A DNA stretch of 64,000 nucleotides from Candidatus Synoicihabitans palmerolidicus (GCA_020809425.1 JAGGDC010000001.1:1116001-1180000), one strand, 5' to 3'; positions 30,573-40,605 are shown, numbered from the stretch's first letter. Made by a program: numbers and translations. Notes: generated by a model from the sequence alone, not told the origin.

Positions 30573-32065
30573 ATGAACACTCCGTTTCCCACGCTCGCAC
30601 CCGAAGAAGCCGCTGCAATGGTCCAGGACAACCAGACCGCTGGTTTCGGTGGCTTTACCGCCGCCGGCGCCTGCAAGGTCATACCGCTCGCCATCGCGGC
30701 CAAGGCGAAGGCCGAACACGCAGCCGGCCGGCCCTTCAAGCTGGGGGTCATTACCGGGGCGTCCACGGGTAAGTCCCTGGATGGCGCGTTGGCGGAGGCG
30801 GAGGCCATTGCGTGGCGCACGCCCTATCAGGCTGATCCGGTGCCGCGGAAATCGATCAACGCCGGTAAAACCAGTTCTTTGATTTCCACCTCTCTGCGGT
30901 TCAGCCGGCGGCGCGCAGGGGCGTGTTTTTAAAAATGGATTGGGCAATTATTGAGGCCAGTCATGTGACTGCGCAGAGGGAAATTGTACTTTCGGCAGGA
31001 GTGGGCGCGGCGAATACTTTCGCGCGTTTGGCGGACAAGATTTTGATTGAGCTTAATGCTCACCACCCCGGCGACCTCATGGGGTTTCAAGATCTTTACG
31101 AGCCGGCGGATCCGCCTTTTCGGCGTGAGATTCCGGTTTACGCGCCGACGGATCGGATTGGTGCCAGCTTCATCAAAGTCCCTCCGGAGAAGATTGCCGG
31201 TGTCGTGCTGACTGACCTGCCTGATGAGTCCGGCGGTTTCCAGGCGCCCGACGAGGTCACGAACCGAATTAGCGAGAATGTGGCCGGGTTTCTGGCCAAT
31301 GAAATCAAGATTGGGCGACTGCCGGCCTCGTTTCTGCCGCTGCAGTCGGGGGTGGGGCATATCGCCAACGCGGTGATTGGGGCGCTGGGAACAAACCCCG
31401 GAATTCCTCCGTTCATGATGTATACGGCAGTGTTGCAGGATTCGGTGGTGGACCTGTTGCAGTCTGGCAAGTGTGCCTTTGCGAGCAGTTGTTCGCTGAC
31501 TTTGAGTCCAGATCGTTTGAAGGAATTTTACGCCAATCTCGAATATTTCCGGTCGCGGGTGGTGTTGCGGCCGCAGGAAATTTCCAACAGTCTGGAAATC
31601 GTGCGACGGCTCGGGCTAATCACGATCCACACCGGCATTGAAGTGGATCTATTCGGTAATGTGAACAGCACCCACGTGATGGGGCGCGACCTGATGAACG
31701 GCATCAGGGGCTCGGGCGACTTTACCCGCAATGCGCATGTTTCCATCTACACCTGTCCGTCGATCGCGAAGCTTGGCAGCATTAGCACGATAGTGCCGTT
31801 TGTCACCCACCTCGACCACAGTGAGCACTCCGTGCAAGTCGTGGTGACCGAGCAGGGCGTAGCTGATCTGCGCGGCAAGTTTCCCCATGATCGAGCGGAG
31901 CTGATGATTGAGCAGTGTGTGCACCCGGACTACCGGGAAGCCTTGCGGGGTTATTTGGCCGCGTCCAGTCGCGGTCACGTCCAGCAGACCTTGCACAACG
32001 TCTTTGGCATGCATCTTTCGTTCCTAGAAAAAGGTGACATGCACAAGGTGGAGTGGCAGGTGTGA
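30573..32065 (+). pseudogene. Succinyl-CoA:acetate CoA-transferase (AarC-like), one frameshift
   Basis: About 497 residues. MNTPFPTLAPEEAAAMVQDN, GFGGFTAAGACKVIPLAIAA and GVITGASTGKSLDGALAEAE form the N-terminal part. After a one-base loss near 30877 (FFDFHLSAVQP region) the frame continues to the stop with NPGIPPFMMYTAVLQDSVVD and the FVTHLDHSEHSVQVVVTEQG block. Enzymes of this type replace succinyl-CoA synthetase in a modified TCA cycle. Next to korAB this suggests a route 2-oxoglutarate to succinyl-CoA to succinate, yielding acetyl-CoA and reduced ferredoxin. It is a single lesion in a homopolymer T context, so an assembly error is a fair alternative. Confidence 0.85.
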
Positions 32066-32139
32066 AGCTGCCGGGCTCCGTGGTCGGCCTGGATTGCGGA
32101 GGTGACTTCGTGATTCTTGGTCAACGAGCCGAGCGGACC

Positions 32140-32706
32140 TCAATCGGACAAGGCTGCGGTGTAGTGTCGGCGGCACATGGCGACGTAACGTTCGTTGCCG
32201 CCGATCTCGATTTGCTCGCCCTCGCGCAGGCCTTTGCCGTCGGGGCCCACGCGTAGGTTCATGGTCGCCTTGCGTCCGCAGTGGCAGATGGTTTTGATTT
32301 CAATCAGATCGTCGGCGAGAGCCAACAAGCCGGCGCTGCCTTCGAACAATTGGGCCTGGAAATCGGTGCGCAAACTGTAGCAGAGGACAGGGATATTGAG
32401 CTTGTCGGTGACTTTGGCGAGTTGCTCGACTTGGATACGAGTAAGGAATTGAGCTTCATCGACGAGCACGCAGGCCAAGCCTTCCTCGCCGTGTCTGGTG
32501 AGGATCCGGCGGTACAGGTCATCCGTGGGGGAAAAGGCGTGCGCTTCGGAGCTCAATCCGATGCGACCGAGATCGGCGCGTTGATCGACTACCGGGGCGA
32601 AGAGCATGGTGCGCATGCCGCGCTCCTGATAGTTGTAGCTCGATTGAAGAAGAACGGTGCTTTTGCCCGCATTCATCGCGGAGTAGTAAAAGTAGAGCTT
32701 GGACAC
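32140..32706 (-). CDS. tdk: Thymidine kinase
   Basis: Phosphorylates thymidine for DNA synthesis by salvage. 188 residues, intact, type II (TK1-like): P-loop [20 protein letters not shown] (catalytic Glu and Mg-binding region), lasso and zinc ligands in [14 protein letters not shown] and [11 protein letters not shown]. Start ATG 32706. It is separated by about 300 bases from the upstream CLC gene on the same strand; that gap holds a strongly structured element. In a genome losing biosynthetic genes, retention of a salvage kinase would be meaningful (inference). Confidence 0.93.
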   Translation of the reverse strand: MSKLYFYYSAMNAGKSTVLLQSSYNYQERGMRTMLFAPVVDQRADLGRIGLSSEAHAFSPTDDLYRRILTRHGEEGLACVLVDEAQFLTRIQVEQLAKVTDKLNIPVLCYSLRTDFQAQLFEGSAGLLALADDLIEIKTICHCGRKATMNLRVGPDGKGLREGEQIEIGGNERYVAMCRRHYTAALSD

Positions 32707-32781
32707 GGTTACTCAGTAAGAAGGGCGCAGAGTGAAGGATGAAGTCGGAAGTGCGGAGGAGGGTAAAGAAGCCTAAGGTGC

Positions 32782-32943
32782 GTCTGGGAAATAAACCCGG
32801 CCACCGCTAACGCTCAATGAAGGAGTGAGAAAGGACACTGGGCCGGCGTTGCCTTCGGCGGCACGGGCCGCTGGCCCGCCTCCACCTCGGTCGCCTGGGC
32901 CGAGACCCCTGTCTCTCCCGCTGGCCCGGTCTATTTCCCAGAC
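32782..32943. ncRNA. Candidate structured RNA between a CLC channel gene and tdk
   Basis: Two arms of 22 bases, 32782-32803 (GTCTGGGAAATA..) and 32922-32943, are complementary at all but about two positions. They close a loop of 118 bases that itself can form GC-rich hairpins, for example GTTGCC-TTC-GGCGGC near 32852 and CTCGG...CCGAG near 32886-32904. There is no open frame of note on either strand. A single long closing stem with inner hairpins is the architecture of 6S-like and other small regulatory RNAs, but it could equally be a structured leader of tdk or a mobile repeat unit. Strand cannot be decided. Confidence 0.4.
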
Positions 32944-33004
32944 ACTCTCTCAGGTTTTCGCCTTCCTTTTATTGCGAACGTCTGACCTCCAAGATCGAAA
33001 ATGA

Positions 33005-34669
33005 TCAGTCTTTCGTGAAGAGAATTTCGGCGCGGAGAATATCGTGCAGGGTCATGAGGCCGATGGGGACGTCGTCTTCACCGCCGACGATGACGACCAT
33101 GTTGGCGGGGGATTCGATGATCTTGCCTTGCACGTCGCGGATGGTGGCGTCTCGACGGCAAGTGGCGACGTGATCGATCATGGCGTCATCGCCATGATCG
33201 ATCATGCGCTGCAAATGCTCGCGAGTGATGGTTTTGGTCGATTACCACGGGGAAACAGTCGTGATGGCTGTCCACGAGGACCTGGCGGACGGCTTCGATG
33301 GAGAGATCTTTGATGCGGACCGGGCGGAAATTGGCGGCGCGACTGACGGCGGTTTCCTGCCAGGATCGCAGGTCGCGTGGGGGCATGACTCGTTCAACGG
33401 CCTGGCCGTCCTGTTCGAGGACGACGTCGTAGAAGTTGTGTTTGGTGAATCGTTTAGCGATGACGATGCTCACCAGACCACCGACCATGAGGGCGGGAAC
33501 CATGGCGAACTCATGAGTCATTTCGAACACGATCAACAGGCCCGTCACGGGCGCACGAACCACGGCTCCGAGACACGCACACATTCCAACGACAGCGAGC
33601 GTTACATGACCGGCGGTGCTGAGCGGGTAGACCACATCGATGAGGCCAGCCATGGCAGCCCCCGCCATATCGCCAAAAAATAGGGTCGGGGCGAAGATGC
33701 CGCCCGCCGCGCCCCAACCGTAACACACCGCGGTAGCCACCAATTTGGCCACGAGTAACAGGGCGGCGCTGGACCAGGCCATTTGATCGTTCAAGGCACT
33801 GGAGAGATCTTCGTAACCCAGTCCGAACACGCCGGTGTGACCCGTGTAGAGAAATACGGTGCAGCCGATGAGCCATACGGCCAACCCACCAAGGGTGGTA
33901 CGCATCCACCGCGGCACCCGGTGGGTTTGCTTATTCCACAGGCGCAAGCCGAGAGCGAATTTCTGAAACCATACGCCGGCCAAGGCCGCGACCGCCGCAA
34001 CAAATGGAGTGGCCAGGTAGACCTGCCATTCCGGGGATCCGGCTCCTCGTAGTGTGAAAGCGGGTTGTTCGCCCCAAAAACCATGTGCCACGAGGGCTCC
34101 GACGACGGCGGCCAACAGAATCGAACCGAGCATGCGGCTGTTGAGATCACCGATGATTTCCTCGAGCACGAAGGTTACCGCGGCGATCGGGGTATTAAAT
34201 GCCGCGGCCAGGCCAGCGGCCGCGGAGGCCAGGCGACGTTTATGTTTGGCCACGCCCAGCACCCCGCTCACTTGCGAGGACAACCCGGCGGCGAGCGATC
34301 CTCCCGACCCAAGCTGTTGCCGCCGTCGACGCTCAATACGCCGGCAATAAATTTGACCCCAACGACCCGGAACGGAATTTCTCCCATGTCCTTTCAGAAG
34401 GCCAGTTTGACCTGGGGTATACCCGAACCCGCGGCGGCGGGGCAAAACGCACTCAGGAGCCAACCCGATATGGCGGAGGTTCCGCCTATGACGAGGAAGG
34501 TGCCGATCAAAAATATGGCGATGCTTTCGCGGGTGAGGCGTTGGATGCCGTGTTCGAACACGGAATGAATGCAGATGTGAAACGCCACTGCCGCTCCGCC
34601 CGCGACAAGACCAAAAATCACTGTCTGGACGATGCCGCGGGTCTTCGCGTGCATGTCGGGCCATGGCAC
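33005..34669 (-). pseudogene. CLC-type chloride channel/antiporter with CBS domains, frameshifted
   Basis: About 555 residues: N-terminal helices (GIVQTVIFGLVAGGAAVAFH), the GSGIPQVK selectivity segment, NSLGREG with the gating Glu, GAAGGIFAPTLFFGDMAGAA (GxFxP loop), and a cytoplasmic CBS pair (VRQVLVDSHHDCFPVVID, then VVIVGGEDDVPIGLMTLHDI). Frame changes lie between 34310 and 34430 and near 33235, so neither the pore nor the CBS tail is made in full. Intact relatives move Cl- or exchange it for H+ across the inner membrane. The gene is on the same strand as the methyltransferase upstream and tdk downstream. Confidence 0.85.
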
Positions 34670-34736
34670 GGGCGGGCAGGTCTAATATCAGGATGCTAGA
34701 GTTGCGGACAGGCCCGGATAAGTTTCAACGGCTTAT

Positions 34737-35372
34737 TCACGCAATTGATGCACGTCGCCAGTGGTCGGCCTGAATCAGGCCGTGGTTGAAGTGTCGGCGA
34801 TTGGAGAGGCTGAAGCCCGCATTGTGCAACATTGTATCCGGAGGCGTCAGGTGACGTGCTTCCAAGCGGGTCACCATCCGGAAGGCCCGATACATCAGCT
34901 GGTGTGCGGCGCGAGCGCGCAGCCGCTGCCAGCCGGGACGCGCCGGTAGGGTAAAGTCGGTTACCACCCAATCGGCCCGGGCGGTGGCGGCCGAGGCGAG
35001 GGGGGCGATCACGCACGCCAAAGATGCGGGGGCGAAGCAGTCCAAGACGCAATGGGTCACGATGGCATCCCAATGACCCACTGGTGGCCGCCACGAGCGC
35101 AGATCTGCCTGAACGAACTCGGTCGGTCCGATCGGCACGACGCGGCGGGCTTGATCCAACATGCGTGCGCTTGCGTCCAGCACGGTGATGGGGAGTTGGG
35201 GCCGTCGCTCGCGTAATACGGCCAAAAACCGCCCCGGACCTTCCCCGACCAGCAGCACGCGTTGCGCTCGTTCGATCACGGCCAGATGGGCGAGTCGTGC
35301 TCGTTGCAAAACGCCGCCGGCGACGGCGGCTTCCAACCAGCGGTAATGAGGCGCGAGCAAATCAAATGACAT
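34737..35372 (-). CDS. Class I SAM-dependent methyltransferase
   Basis: 211 residues, intact. Motif I is VLLVGEGPGRFLAVL (GxGxG SAM-binding loop), the acidic residue of motif II is in TVLDASARMLDQAR, and the VQADLRSW and WDAIVTHCVLDCF segments give motifs III and IV. The fold is the UbiE/Methyltransf_25 type. The C-terminal part (HQLMYRAFRMVTRLEARHLT) replaces the usual substrate-binding cap. The substrate is not predictable. Start ATG 35372 lies 26 bases after the next minus-strand gene at 35398, so the two may be one transcript. Confidence 0.8.
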   Translation of the reverse strand: MSFDLLAPHYRWLEAAVAGGVLQRARLAHLAVIERAQRVLLVGEGPGRFLAVLRERRPQLPITVLDASARMLDQARRVVPIGPTEFVQADLRSWRPPVGHWDAIVTHCVLDCFAPASLACVIAPLASAATARADWVVTDFTLPARPGWQRLRARAAHQLMYRAFRMVTRLEARHLTPPDTMLHNAGFSLSNRRHFNHGLIQADHWRRASIA

Positions 35373-35397
35373 CAGACCAAACCGGCAGAGGCGGGCG

Positions 35398-35988
35398 TCA
35401 AGTGGTGGGTTTTAAGCTGATGACCTTTTTCTTCGCGCTGTCCCGTTGCCACCAAAGCCCCGCGAGCAACCCGCCGGTCAGATAGGCGACCACGTCCCAC
35501 CAGTCGGCGGTGGCGTGGTCGACGAACCGAGGCCCGGCGACCTCGCAGAGGAAGGACCAAATGACCAAATGCAGGGTGATTTCACCCGGGGTCGGCGGAC
35601 CATCTTGGTCCCGCCATTTGAGTAGGCGTTGCACGCCCAGTACGAGCGGGAGTGCGGCCGGAATCAACAGGACATCGTTGAAGTGGTCGTGCAGAATCCC
35701 GCCGTGGACTTGCGGTTTGAGCCCCCAACGGTTGAGGGCGTAGAACGCTATGGCACTCAGGCAAAGCGCATCACGCGCGTAGCCAAACGGCTTCACAACA
35801 GTGCTAAAATAGCGATACCCGACAGCGTGGCCAGGCCGATTTTCCCAATGAGAACGATCATGGTCCCCACTGAGCGGGGTTTTACGGTCGGCGCAAGACT
35901 GGAACCTGGTAAAAAGGTGGGTAATCAAGTGGCGTGACCAGCCTATTAGGTGTTTTGCAACACGACCTCGATGGGTGGACATGCCCAT
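35398..35988 (-). CDS. Unknown membrane protein
   Basis: Not recognised. 196 residues from ATG 35988. A polar N-terminal third is followed by three or four hydrophobic segments: DALCLSAIAFYALNRWG, VLLIPAALPLVLGVQRLL, ITLHLVIWSFLCEVAG and VVAYLTGGLLAGLWW. A short basic tail (RDSAKKKVISLKP) ends it. The HGGILHDHFNDVLLIPAA stretch, with two His and Asp before a helix, and FVDHATADWWDVVAYLTGG resemble VanZ-like or DUF-type small membrane proteins, but no family can be claimed. The first 50 residues may be untranslated, with a start nearer to FGYARD. Confidence 0.45.
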   Translation of the reverse strand: MGMSTHRGRVAKHLIGWSRHLITHLFTRFQSCADRKTPLSGDHDRSHWENRPGHAVGYRYFSTVVKPFGYARDALCLSAIAFYALNRWGLKPQVHGGILHDHFNDVLLIPAALPLVLGVQRLLKWRDQDGPPTPGEITLHLVIWSFLCEVAGPRFVDHATADWWDVVAYLTGGLLAGLWWQRDSAKKKVISLKPTT

Positions 35989-36018
35989 GACGGCATGCAG
36001 GGTGCTGATCCCTTCATC

Positions 36019-36445
36019 ATGAAAAAATTGTTCAGCCTCTCATTTCTGCCCGTTAACGCTTCGCTTGGACTGCTCTTACTCCGGATTCTGGCGGGGGGGT
36101 GGCATGGCCGTGCTACACGGATGGGGTAAGTTAATGAACTTCAGTAAGATGTTTCATTCGTTCCCGGATCCGGATCCATTGGGCATATCCGCCGAGGCGA
36201 GCTACCTCTTCGCCACGGGAGTGGAGTTTATGGGCGCGCTGTTTGTGATACTGGGGCTTTTTACCCGCTTCTCCGCATTGAGCATGGTCATTACGATGGG
36301 GGTGGCCTTTTTTATTACCCATGGAGGAGCGTTGACTGGTGAGCACAGCGGCGAGATGGCGATGATTTACGGCATTGCATTTTTACCGCTGATTTTCACT
36401 GGCGCGGGAAGCTACTCGATTGATGCGAAAATAGGTAATCCGTGA
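36019..36445 (+). pseudogene. DoxX-family membrane protein, frameshifted at a G7 run
   Basis: MKKLFSLSFLPVNASLGLLL at 36019 leads, after removal of one G from the G7 run near 36093-36099, into GMAVLHGWGKLMNFSKMFHS and then three further helices (FMGALFVILGLFTRFSALSM and others) ending in YSIDAKIGNP. This is the four-helix DoxX/YqjF layout of about 142 residues, thought to act in electron transfer or redox homeostasis at the membrane. The only lesion is the homopolymer. Confidence 0.75.
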
Positions 36446-36662
36446 TCGAGGGCGGTGAATGGTTTTTAAGTTGATCCGACGCTTCGACTACGTCGGCCAG
36501 GTTTGTGTTTCGGTATCATCGACACCCTGGTGCCGAGTCAGCTGCGGAATCACCGAGCAGACGCTTGATAGTGAGCGCAGAGTGATAGTTCGCGGGAACG
36601 CGTGGTGGTGCGGAATTCGGTGTGGGGTTGTTTTCTTCGTTTAACCGCCTAGCCGTTGTTTC
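36446..36662. other. Gene-free stretch before the mannanase gene
   Basis: About 217 bases. No recognisable gene on either strand. The mannanase promoter is probably here, but no clear -35/-10 pair can be named. Confidence 0.3.
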
Positions 36663-37811
36663 ATGTCCTCTCGTTTCCGCTCGGTCGCATTTTGGTTTGG
36701 TCTGGTGGGTTGGGTGGCGAGCGCTGCTGCCGAGCCGCGTCCGCTTCCTCAGCCCGTTGATGTTGATGCCACGCCGGAGACGCGGGCGTTGTTGGCGAAT
36801 TTGCACCGCATAGGTTGGGGTACGGATACTTTCATGTTTGGGCAGGAGTTTCCGCTAAGTTACGACAAGCGCGAACTGCTGGGTTACCTTGATGTGGCGC
36901 AATCCGAGGTGAAGGACGTGGTGGGCGATCATCCGGCGGTGCATGGATCGGATGTTCATTTCCTCATCGACAAGGATAGGCATGAACGTTTTGCGCATCT
37001 CCGGGCTGCACGGAAGGCTTTCGCCGATGGAGCGATGGTCACGCTCGATTACCATTGGTTGGGACGTTATGGCGGCACGCATAATTGGCAGGAACAGGAT
37101 GCGAAAATTCTGCACCACGTGGTGACTGGCGACGACGCGACCGGCGATGTGACGTGGTTCTACGCACGGCTCGACGCAGTGTTGAAGGTGATTAATGAGG
37201 ATCTGGGATTCCCAATTGTGTTTCGCCCGTTGCACGAGATGAACGGCGATTGGTTTTGGTGGGGAAGTCTGGCCGAGGGAGGTCCGGAAACCTATGCACA
37301 AGCTTACCGCATGTTGGTCGACTACATCCGTGAACGGAGCGATTTGGTGTTGTTCTGCTGGTCGCCGGACACGGCACTGGCCACCGAATACTATCCGGGC
37401 GACGATTACGTGGATGTGATCGGCGTCGACGGCTACGGAGCGGGGAATCCGAATATTGAATACATCACCGTACCATTGATGGTCGGGCTACTCGAGCAAG
37501 TGACCGACTTCGCCGCCGAACACGGCAAGGTCGCCGCTCTCACGGAGACCGGGTATGGCACGTGGGGAGAGATTAACTACCATACCGAACGGCCGCAGTG
37601 GTGGACGCAGGATGGATTGGAGCCCATCATGGCGTCGCCCAAAGCCAAACGCATTGCCTGGGTCCTTACGTGGATCAACTCACATTGGTCGGGTCCCTAC
37701 ACGCCCCACATCGCATCGCAGGAAGCTTTCCGGTCCTTCTACGACGACCCCCGCACGCTCTTCCAGACAGACGTCGCCAGCATGAACCTCTATGTCGAAC
37801 CGACTAGATGA
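36663..37811 (+). CDS. GH26 family endo-beta-mannanase, secreted
   Basis: 382 residues with a signal peptide (MSSRFRSVAFWFGLVGWVAS then AAA before EPRPLP). The catalytic acid/base lies in FRPLHEMNGDWFWWG and the nucleophile Glu in ALTETGYGTWGE, with MFGQEFPLSYDK and VIGVDGYGAG as further GH26 landmarks. Members cleave beta-1,4-mannans in the periplasm or outside the cell. The gene is intact and has no neighbouring glycan cluster; DoxX upstream and an alpha/beta hydrolase downstream are unrelated. It is one of few extracellular functions in the window that has not decayed. Confidence 0.9.
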   Translation: MSSRFRSVAFWFGLVGWVASAAAEPRPLPQPVDVDATPETRALLANLHRIGWGTDTFMFGQEFPLSYDKRELLGYLDVAQSEVKDVVGDHPAVHGSDVHFLIDKDRHERFAHLRAARKAFADGAMVTLDYHWLGRYGGTHNWQEQDAKILHHVVTGDDATGDVTWFYARLDAVLKVINEDLGFPIVFRPLHEMNGDWFWWGSLAEGGPETYAQAYRMLVDYIRERSDLVLFCWSPDTALATEYYPGDDYVDVIGVDGYGAGNPNIEYITVPLMVGLLEQVTDFAAEHGKVAALTETGYGTWGEINYHTERPQWWTQDGLEPIMASPKAKRIAWVLTWINSHWSGPYTPHIASQEAFRSFYDDPRTLFQTDVASMNLYVEPTR

Positions 37812-37999
37812 CCGAATTCTTTTACCACCGATGGGGACCGATTAACACAGATGAAGAAGAAGTGAATGGATTTTAAGACTGGATATTTCGAATCTGATTT
37901 GAACGCCGTGCGTAGTGGTAGCGAAGCCATCGGTGTCCTTCTGTGGTTAAGCAGCAGCAGGGTGGTTGGGTCCGTGGTTAAAAATAAAATCCGTTCTGC
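37812..37999. other. Intergenic region
   Basis: 188 bases without a recognisable gene. It contains AT-rich stretches and near-repeats of ACCGATGGGGACCGATTAAC type, but no hairpin or promoter that can be defended. Confidence 0.3.
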
Positions 38000-38959
38000 A
38001 TGCCGCTGATTGAATCAACCTATACGTCACCATTCGGCTGTGCCAACGGGCATGTGCAGGCGATCGTGCCAGCGGTGTGGCGGCGGGTCCCGTCGGGGCC
38101 GATGGAGCGCGTGCGAATCGCGACCCCCGATGACGATTTTCTCGATCTCGACATCGCGGGCCGCGGCGCGGATCGCGTCGCGATTATTTCGCACGGACTC
38201 GAAGGCAGTTCGCGCGCCCCCTACATCCAAGGCATGACGCGGGCGCTGCTAAAACACGGTTGGGATGTGGGCGCGTGGAATTGGCGCGGGTGCAGCGGTG
38301 AGATGAATCGGCAGCTCCGGTTTTATCACAGTGGGGCGAGCGCAGATCTCGCGGTGGTAGCGGATCATGTCTTGACCCGTTCATCGTGGCAGCGCGTGGC
38401 ATTGGTGGGCTTCAGGCTAGGAGGGAACATGACGCTCAAGTACCTCGGGGCGCGTGGCTCATCGGTTGCTCCGCGTATCGAAGCAGCGGTGGCGTTTTCA
38501 GTGCCGTGTGACCTAGCGGCGAGTTCGGTGCGACTCGGTCATTGGAGCAACCGGCTCTATATGGCGCGTTTCATGAGAACCCTCCGACGTAAAGTGGCGG
38601 GAAAGGCTGTGCGCTATTCGACCGAGTTCAATACGACGAACCTCTCGGCGATGCGCACATTTCGGGATTTCGACGGACGCTATACGGCACCGTTACACGG
38701 TTTTGCGGGGGCGGAGGACTATTGGGATCAGTGCGGTAGCATCCGGTTTCTTGATCAGATTCGTGTACGCAGCCTATGGGTTAATGCGAGCGATGATCCT
38801 TTTCTCGCGGGAAGATATTTTCCCACGAATCTCGTTCGAAATCACACGCACCTCCATCTCAAAACTCCGCGCTATGGAGGGCACGTGGGTTTCGTGACCC
38901 TTGGCAGCGGAGGCGAATATTGGTCGGAATCCCGGGCGGTGGAGTTTCTCTCCTCCTAG
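38000..38959 (+). CDS. YheT-like alpha/beta hydrolase with the nucleophile Ser replaced by Arg
   Basis: 319 residues, open throughout. Matches the AB-hydrolase-4/YheT family: the N-terminal FGCANGHVQAIVPAVWRR, the oxyanion region ISHGLEGSSRAPYIQGM, WNWRGCSGEMNR, and the acid in LWVNASDDPFLAGR with the catalytic His in YGGHVGFVT. The nucleophile elbow should read GFSLGGN but is GFRLGGN (codon AGG at about 38410-38415). A single base change from AGC or AGT gives AGG, so the ORF is formally intact but very likely catalytically dead. The physiological substrate of YheT-type enzymes is poorly known. Confidence 0.8.
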   Translation: MPLIESTYTSPFGCANGHVQAIVPAVWRRVPSGPMERVRIATPDDDFLDLDIAGRGADRVAIISHGLEGSSRAPYIQGMTRALLKHGWDVGAWNWRGCSGEMNRQLRFYHSGASADLAVVADHVLTRSSWQRVALVGFRLGGNMTLKYLGARGSSVAPRIEAAVAFSVPCDLAASSVRLGHWSNRLYMARFMRTLRRKVAGKAVRYSTEFNTTNLSAMRTFRDFDGRYTAPLHGFAGAEDYWDQCGSIRFLDQIRVRSLWVNASDDPFLAGRYFPTNLVRNHTHLHLKTPRYGGHVGFVTLGSGGEYWSESRAVEFLSS

Positions 38960-38982
38960 TTGCAATTTAATTACCTCAGATA

Positions 38983-39164
38983 GACCTAAATTCCGAAGTT
39001 GGCTGTTACAGCAGGGAACGAAGGGCGCGAAATTGGAACGAGTACGGTCCGCCGAAGGCACCGATTCGTTCACCTGTCAGGTGAGTCGGCGTGGGCGCGT
39101 TTGAAACCCACTCCCCGACTGGATAACATAACTTTGTTACATGCGTTTTCTGATGTGAACTGCG
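38983..39164 (+). repeat. R element copy 2
   Basis: Begins ACCTAAATTCCGAAGTTGGC and is almost identical over about 182 bases to 43990-44172 (same orientation); its 3' half is shared with 15977-16060. Predicted structure: a CACCTG-T-CAGGTG palindrome, a stem AGTCGG/CCGACT with inner stem GTGGG/CCCAC and loop CGCGTTTGAAA, and a small hairpin TAACA-TAACTT-TGTTA. There is no coding content. Confidence 0.85.
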
Positions 39165-39397
39165 TTTTCTAGCGTGGATTGAGGTTGGCCCGCGAAAAAC
39201 GAACCAGCGGCAAGGCGGAGGGAGATGCGGTACGAGGATTCTCCAGAATCAACGATGGCGATGCAGCTTGGTTTTAGACCACGGTACACTCGGTAGACAC
39301 GGAATCCGCGAGTCTCGTCAGCCAGGTGGTTTTCGACAAGGCGATGAAACGGGCACCCTCTTGCCGTTGAACTTTTGATTAGTGGTGGGGGCGAATC
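39165..39397. other. Stretch between R copy 2 and the PEP-CTERM gene
   Basis: About 230 bases. On the minus strand one frame stays open from about 39360 into R copy 2 without a start codon (for example HLADETRGFRVYRVYRGL). It could be a scrap of a lost gene, but nothing is recognisable. Confidence 0.25.
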
Positions 39398-40460
39398 CTA
39401 CAGGTGAGCCGTGCGGCGGGGCCGTCGGAGCACGATTCCGAGGGCGGAAAGCACTCTACGGCGGCGAAGCCCCAAGGGCTGGGTTCGGGAACCGCGGAAA
39501 AGCTGCCGGAGGATGCGTCGAAGGCGACATGGTGCACCTCGGCGCCCGTTTGAGTGTAGTTGTTGGCCACGATCTGTCCGTTCACGTATTTACCGTTGCT
39601 GGCGAGATCCATTAACGGTGCCAAAATGCTGCCATATAAATTCGATCCGAGGTTGACCGAGCTGGAGGTCATCAGGTTGGCATCGGACACTATATTCCAC
39701 AGCAGTTGATCGCTGTTGCTACCGGAGTTGGCGTTATTGCCGGCAAACAAGTTGGTATCATCCGCGTTCAGAACGTTGATCACGTAGAACATGTCCGCGG
39801 GTACGTTGATTTTAATATTCAGACACGAAACACTGCCAAACTGACTGACGTCGTAGTCGAACACGGCGATCCCGGTATTCCGCGCGGTGTTGAAGAGCAG
39901 TTTGTCGCCCGACAGGGTTATGGTGCCATTGGCTTGAGTAGCCGCCAGAGCGGTAGAAGCGGCGCTCAGATTGGCCATTGCAGTGGCAACATTCCAAATG
40001 CCGGGGTCGGTGGTCAGGTCGGCAAACGTAGTGCTGGAGTTGTCGAGAATCAGGGAACCGCTCCCAGAAACCAGTGACCGTTGATTGGCATTGTTCCAGG
40101 TGGTGGTGTTCCCGAAGTTCGGAATGTAAGCGGTACCGTTGTTGAGCTGGTTGTTGCCGCTCACGTTGAGGTTTCCCTGCACGTACAGGCTGGGCAGTCC
40201 CTCCAGCGTGCTGCCATTCATGGCCAGTACGCTGCCGTTGTTCAGCGTGAGGTTGCCACCGCTCCGTCGGTGTGCGTGCCAGTCAGGGTCGTATCCTGAC
40301 CCGTGATAATGTTATACTGGCTGACGTAGGTGTCGAAGGTGACCACGGCCTGGTCGACGCTCATTTGGGCCCGCGCAGGGCTCGATGCGACGACGATCGC
40401 CAATAGTACTGCCGGGACCAAGGGACCAAGTAGGGTGAATTCCTCATTACGAATAGGGGG
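39398..40460 (-). pseudogene. Choice-of-anchor-A PEP-CTERM protein, frameshifted
   Basis: A signal peptide (LVPAVLLAIVVASSPARA) and MSVDQAVVTFDTYVSQYNII start the protein. The middle (GNLNVSGNNQLNNGTAYIPN, IKINVPADMFYVINVLNADD, LYGSILAPLMDLASNGKYVN, GQIVANNYTQTGAEVHH) is the choice-of-anchor-A domain. The end is VPEPSPWGFAA plus, after a frame change, VLSALGIVLRRPRRTAHL and a stop at 39398, which is a complete PEP-CTERM signal. Frame changes at about 40440, 40270 and 39450 interrupt it three times. It is the closest exosortase substrate to the exosortase gene 2 kb away, and both are broken. Confidence 0.8.
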
Positions 40461-40605
40461 GGCTGATTTTTAGTCCCAGGTCTTGTCAATATGTGACCGC
40501 GCCTAATTCGAAAATTCATCCAGCGCCCGAATGGTGTCTTTTTAATAATAGTGCCAAGTAGTGCCAAATGCAAGTCTGAAGGGAAGGCCGATGCGGTGGC
40601 TGGAT

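Noticed and set aside
39140-39360. A start-less minus-strand frame next to R copy 2
   Set aside because: Open for about 75 codons, but no family is recognisable and there is no start; too weak to call a gene.
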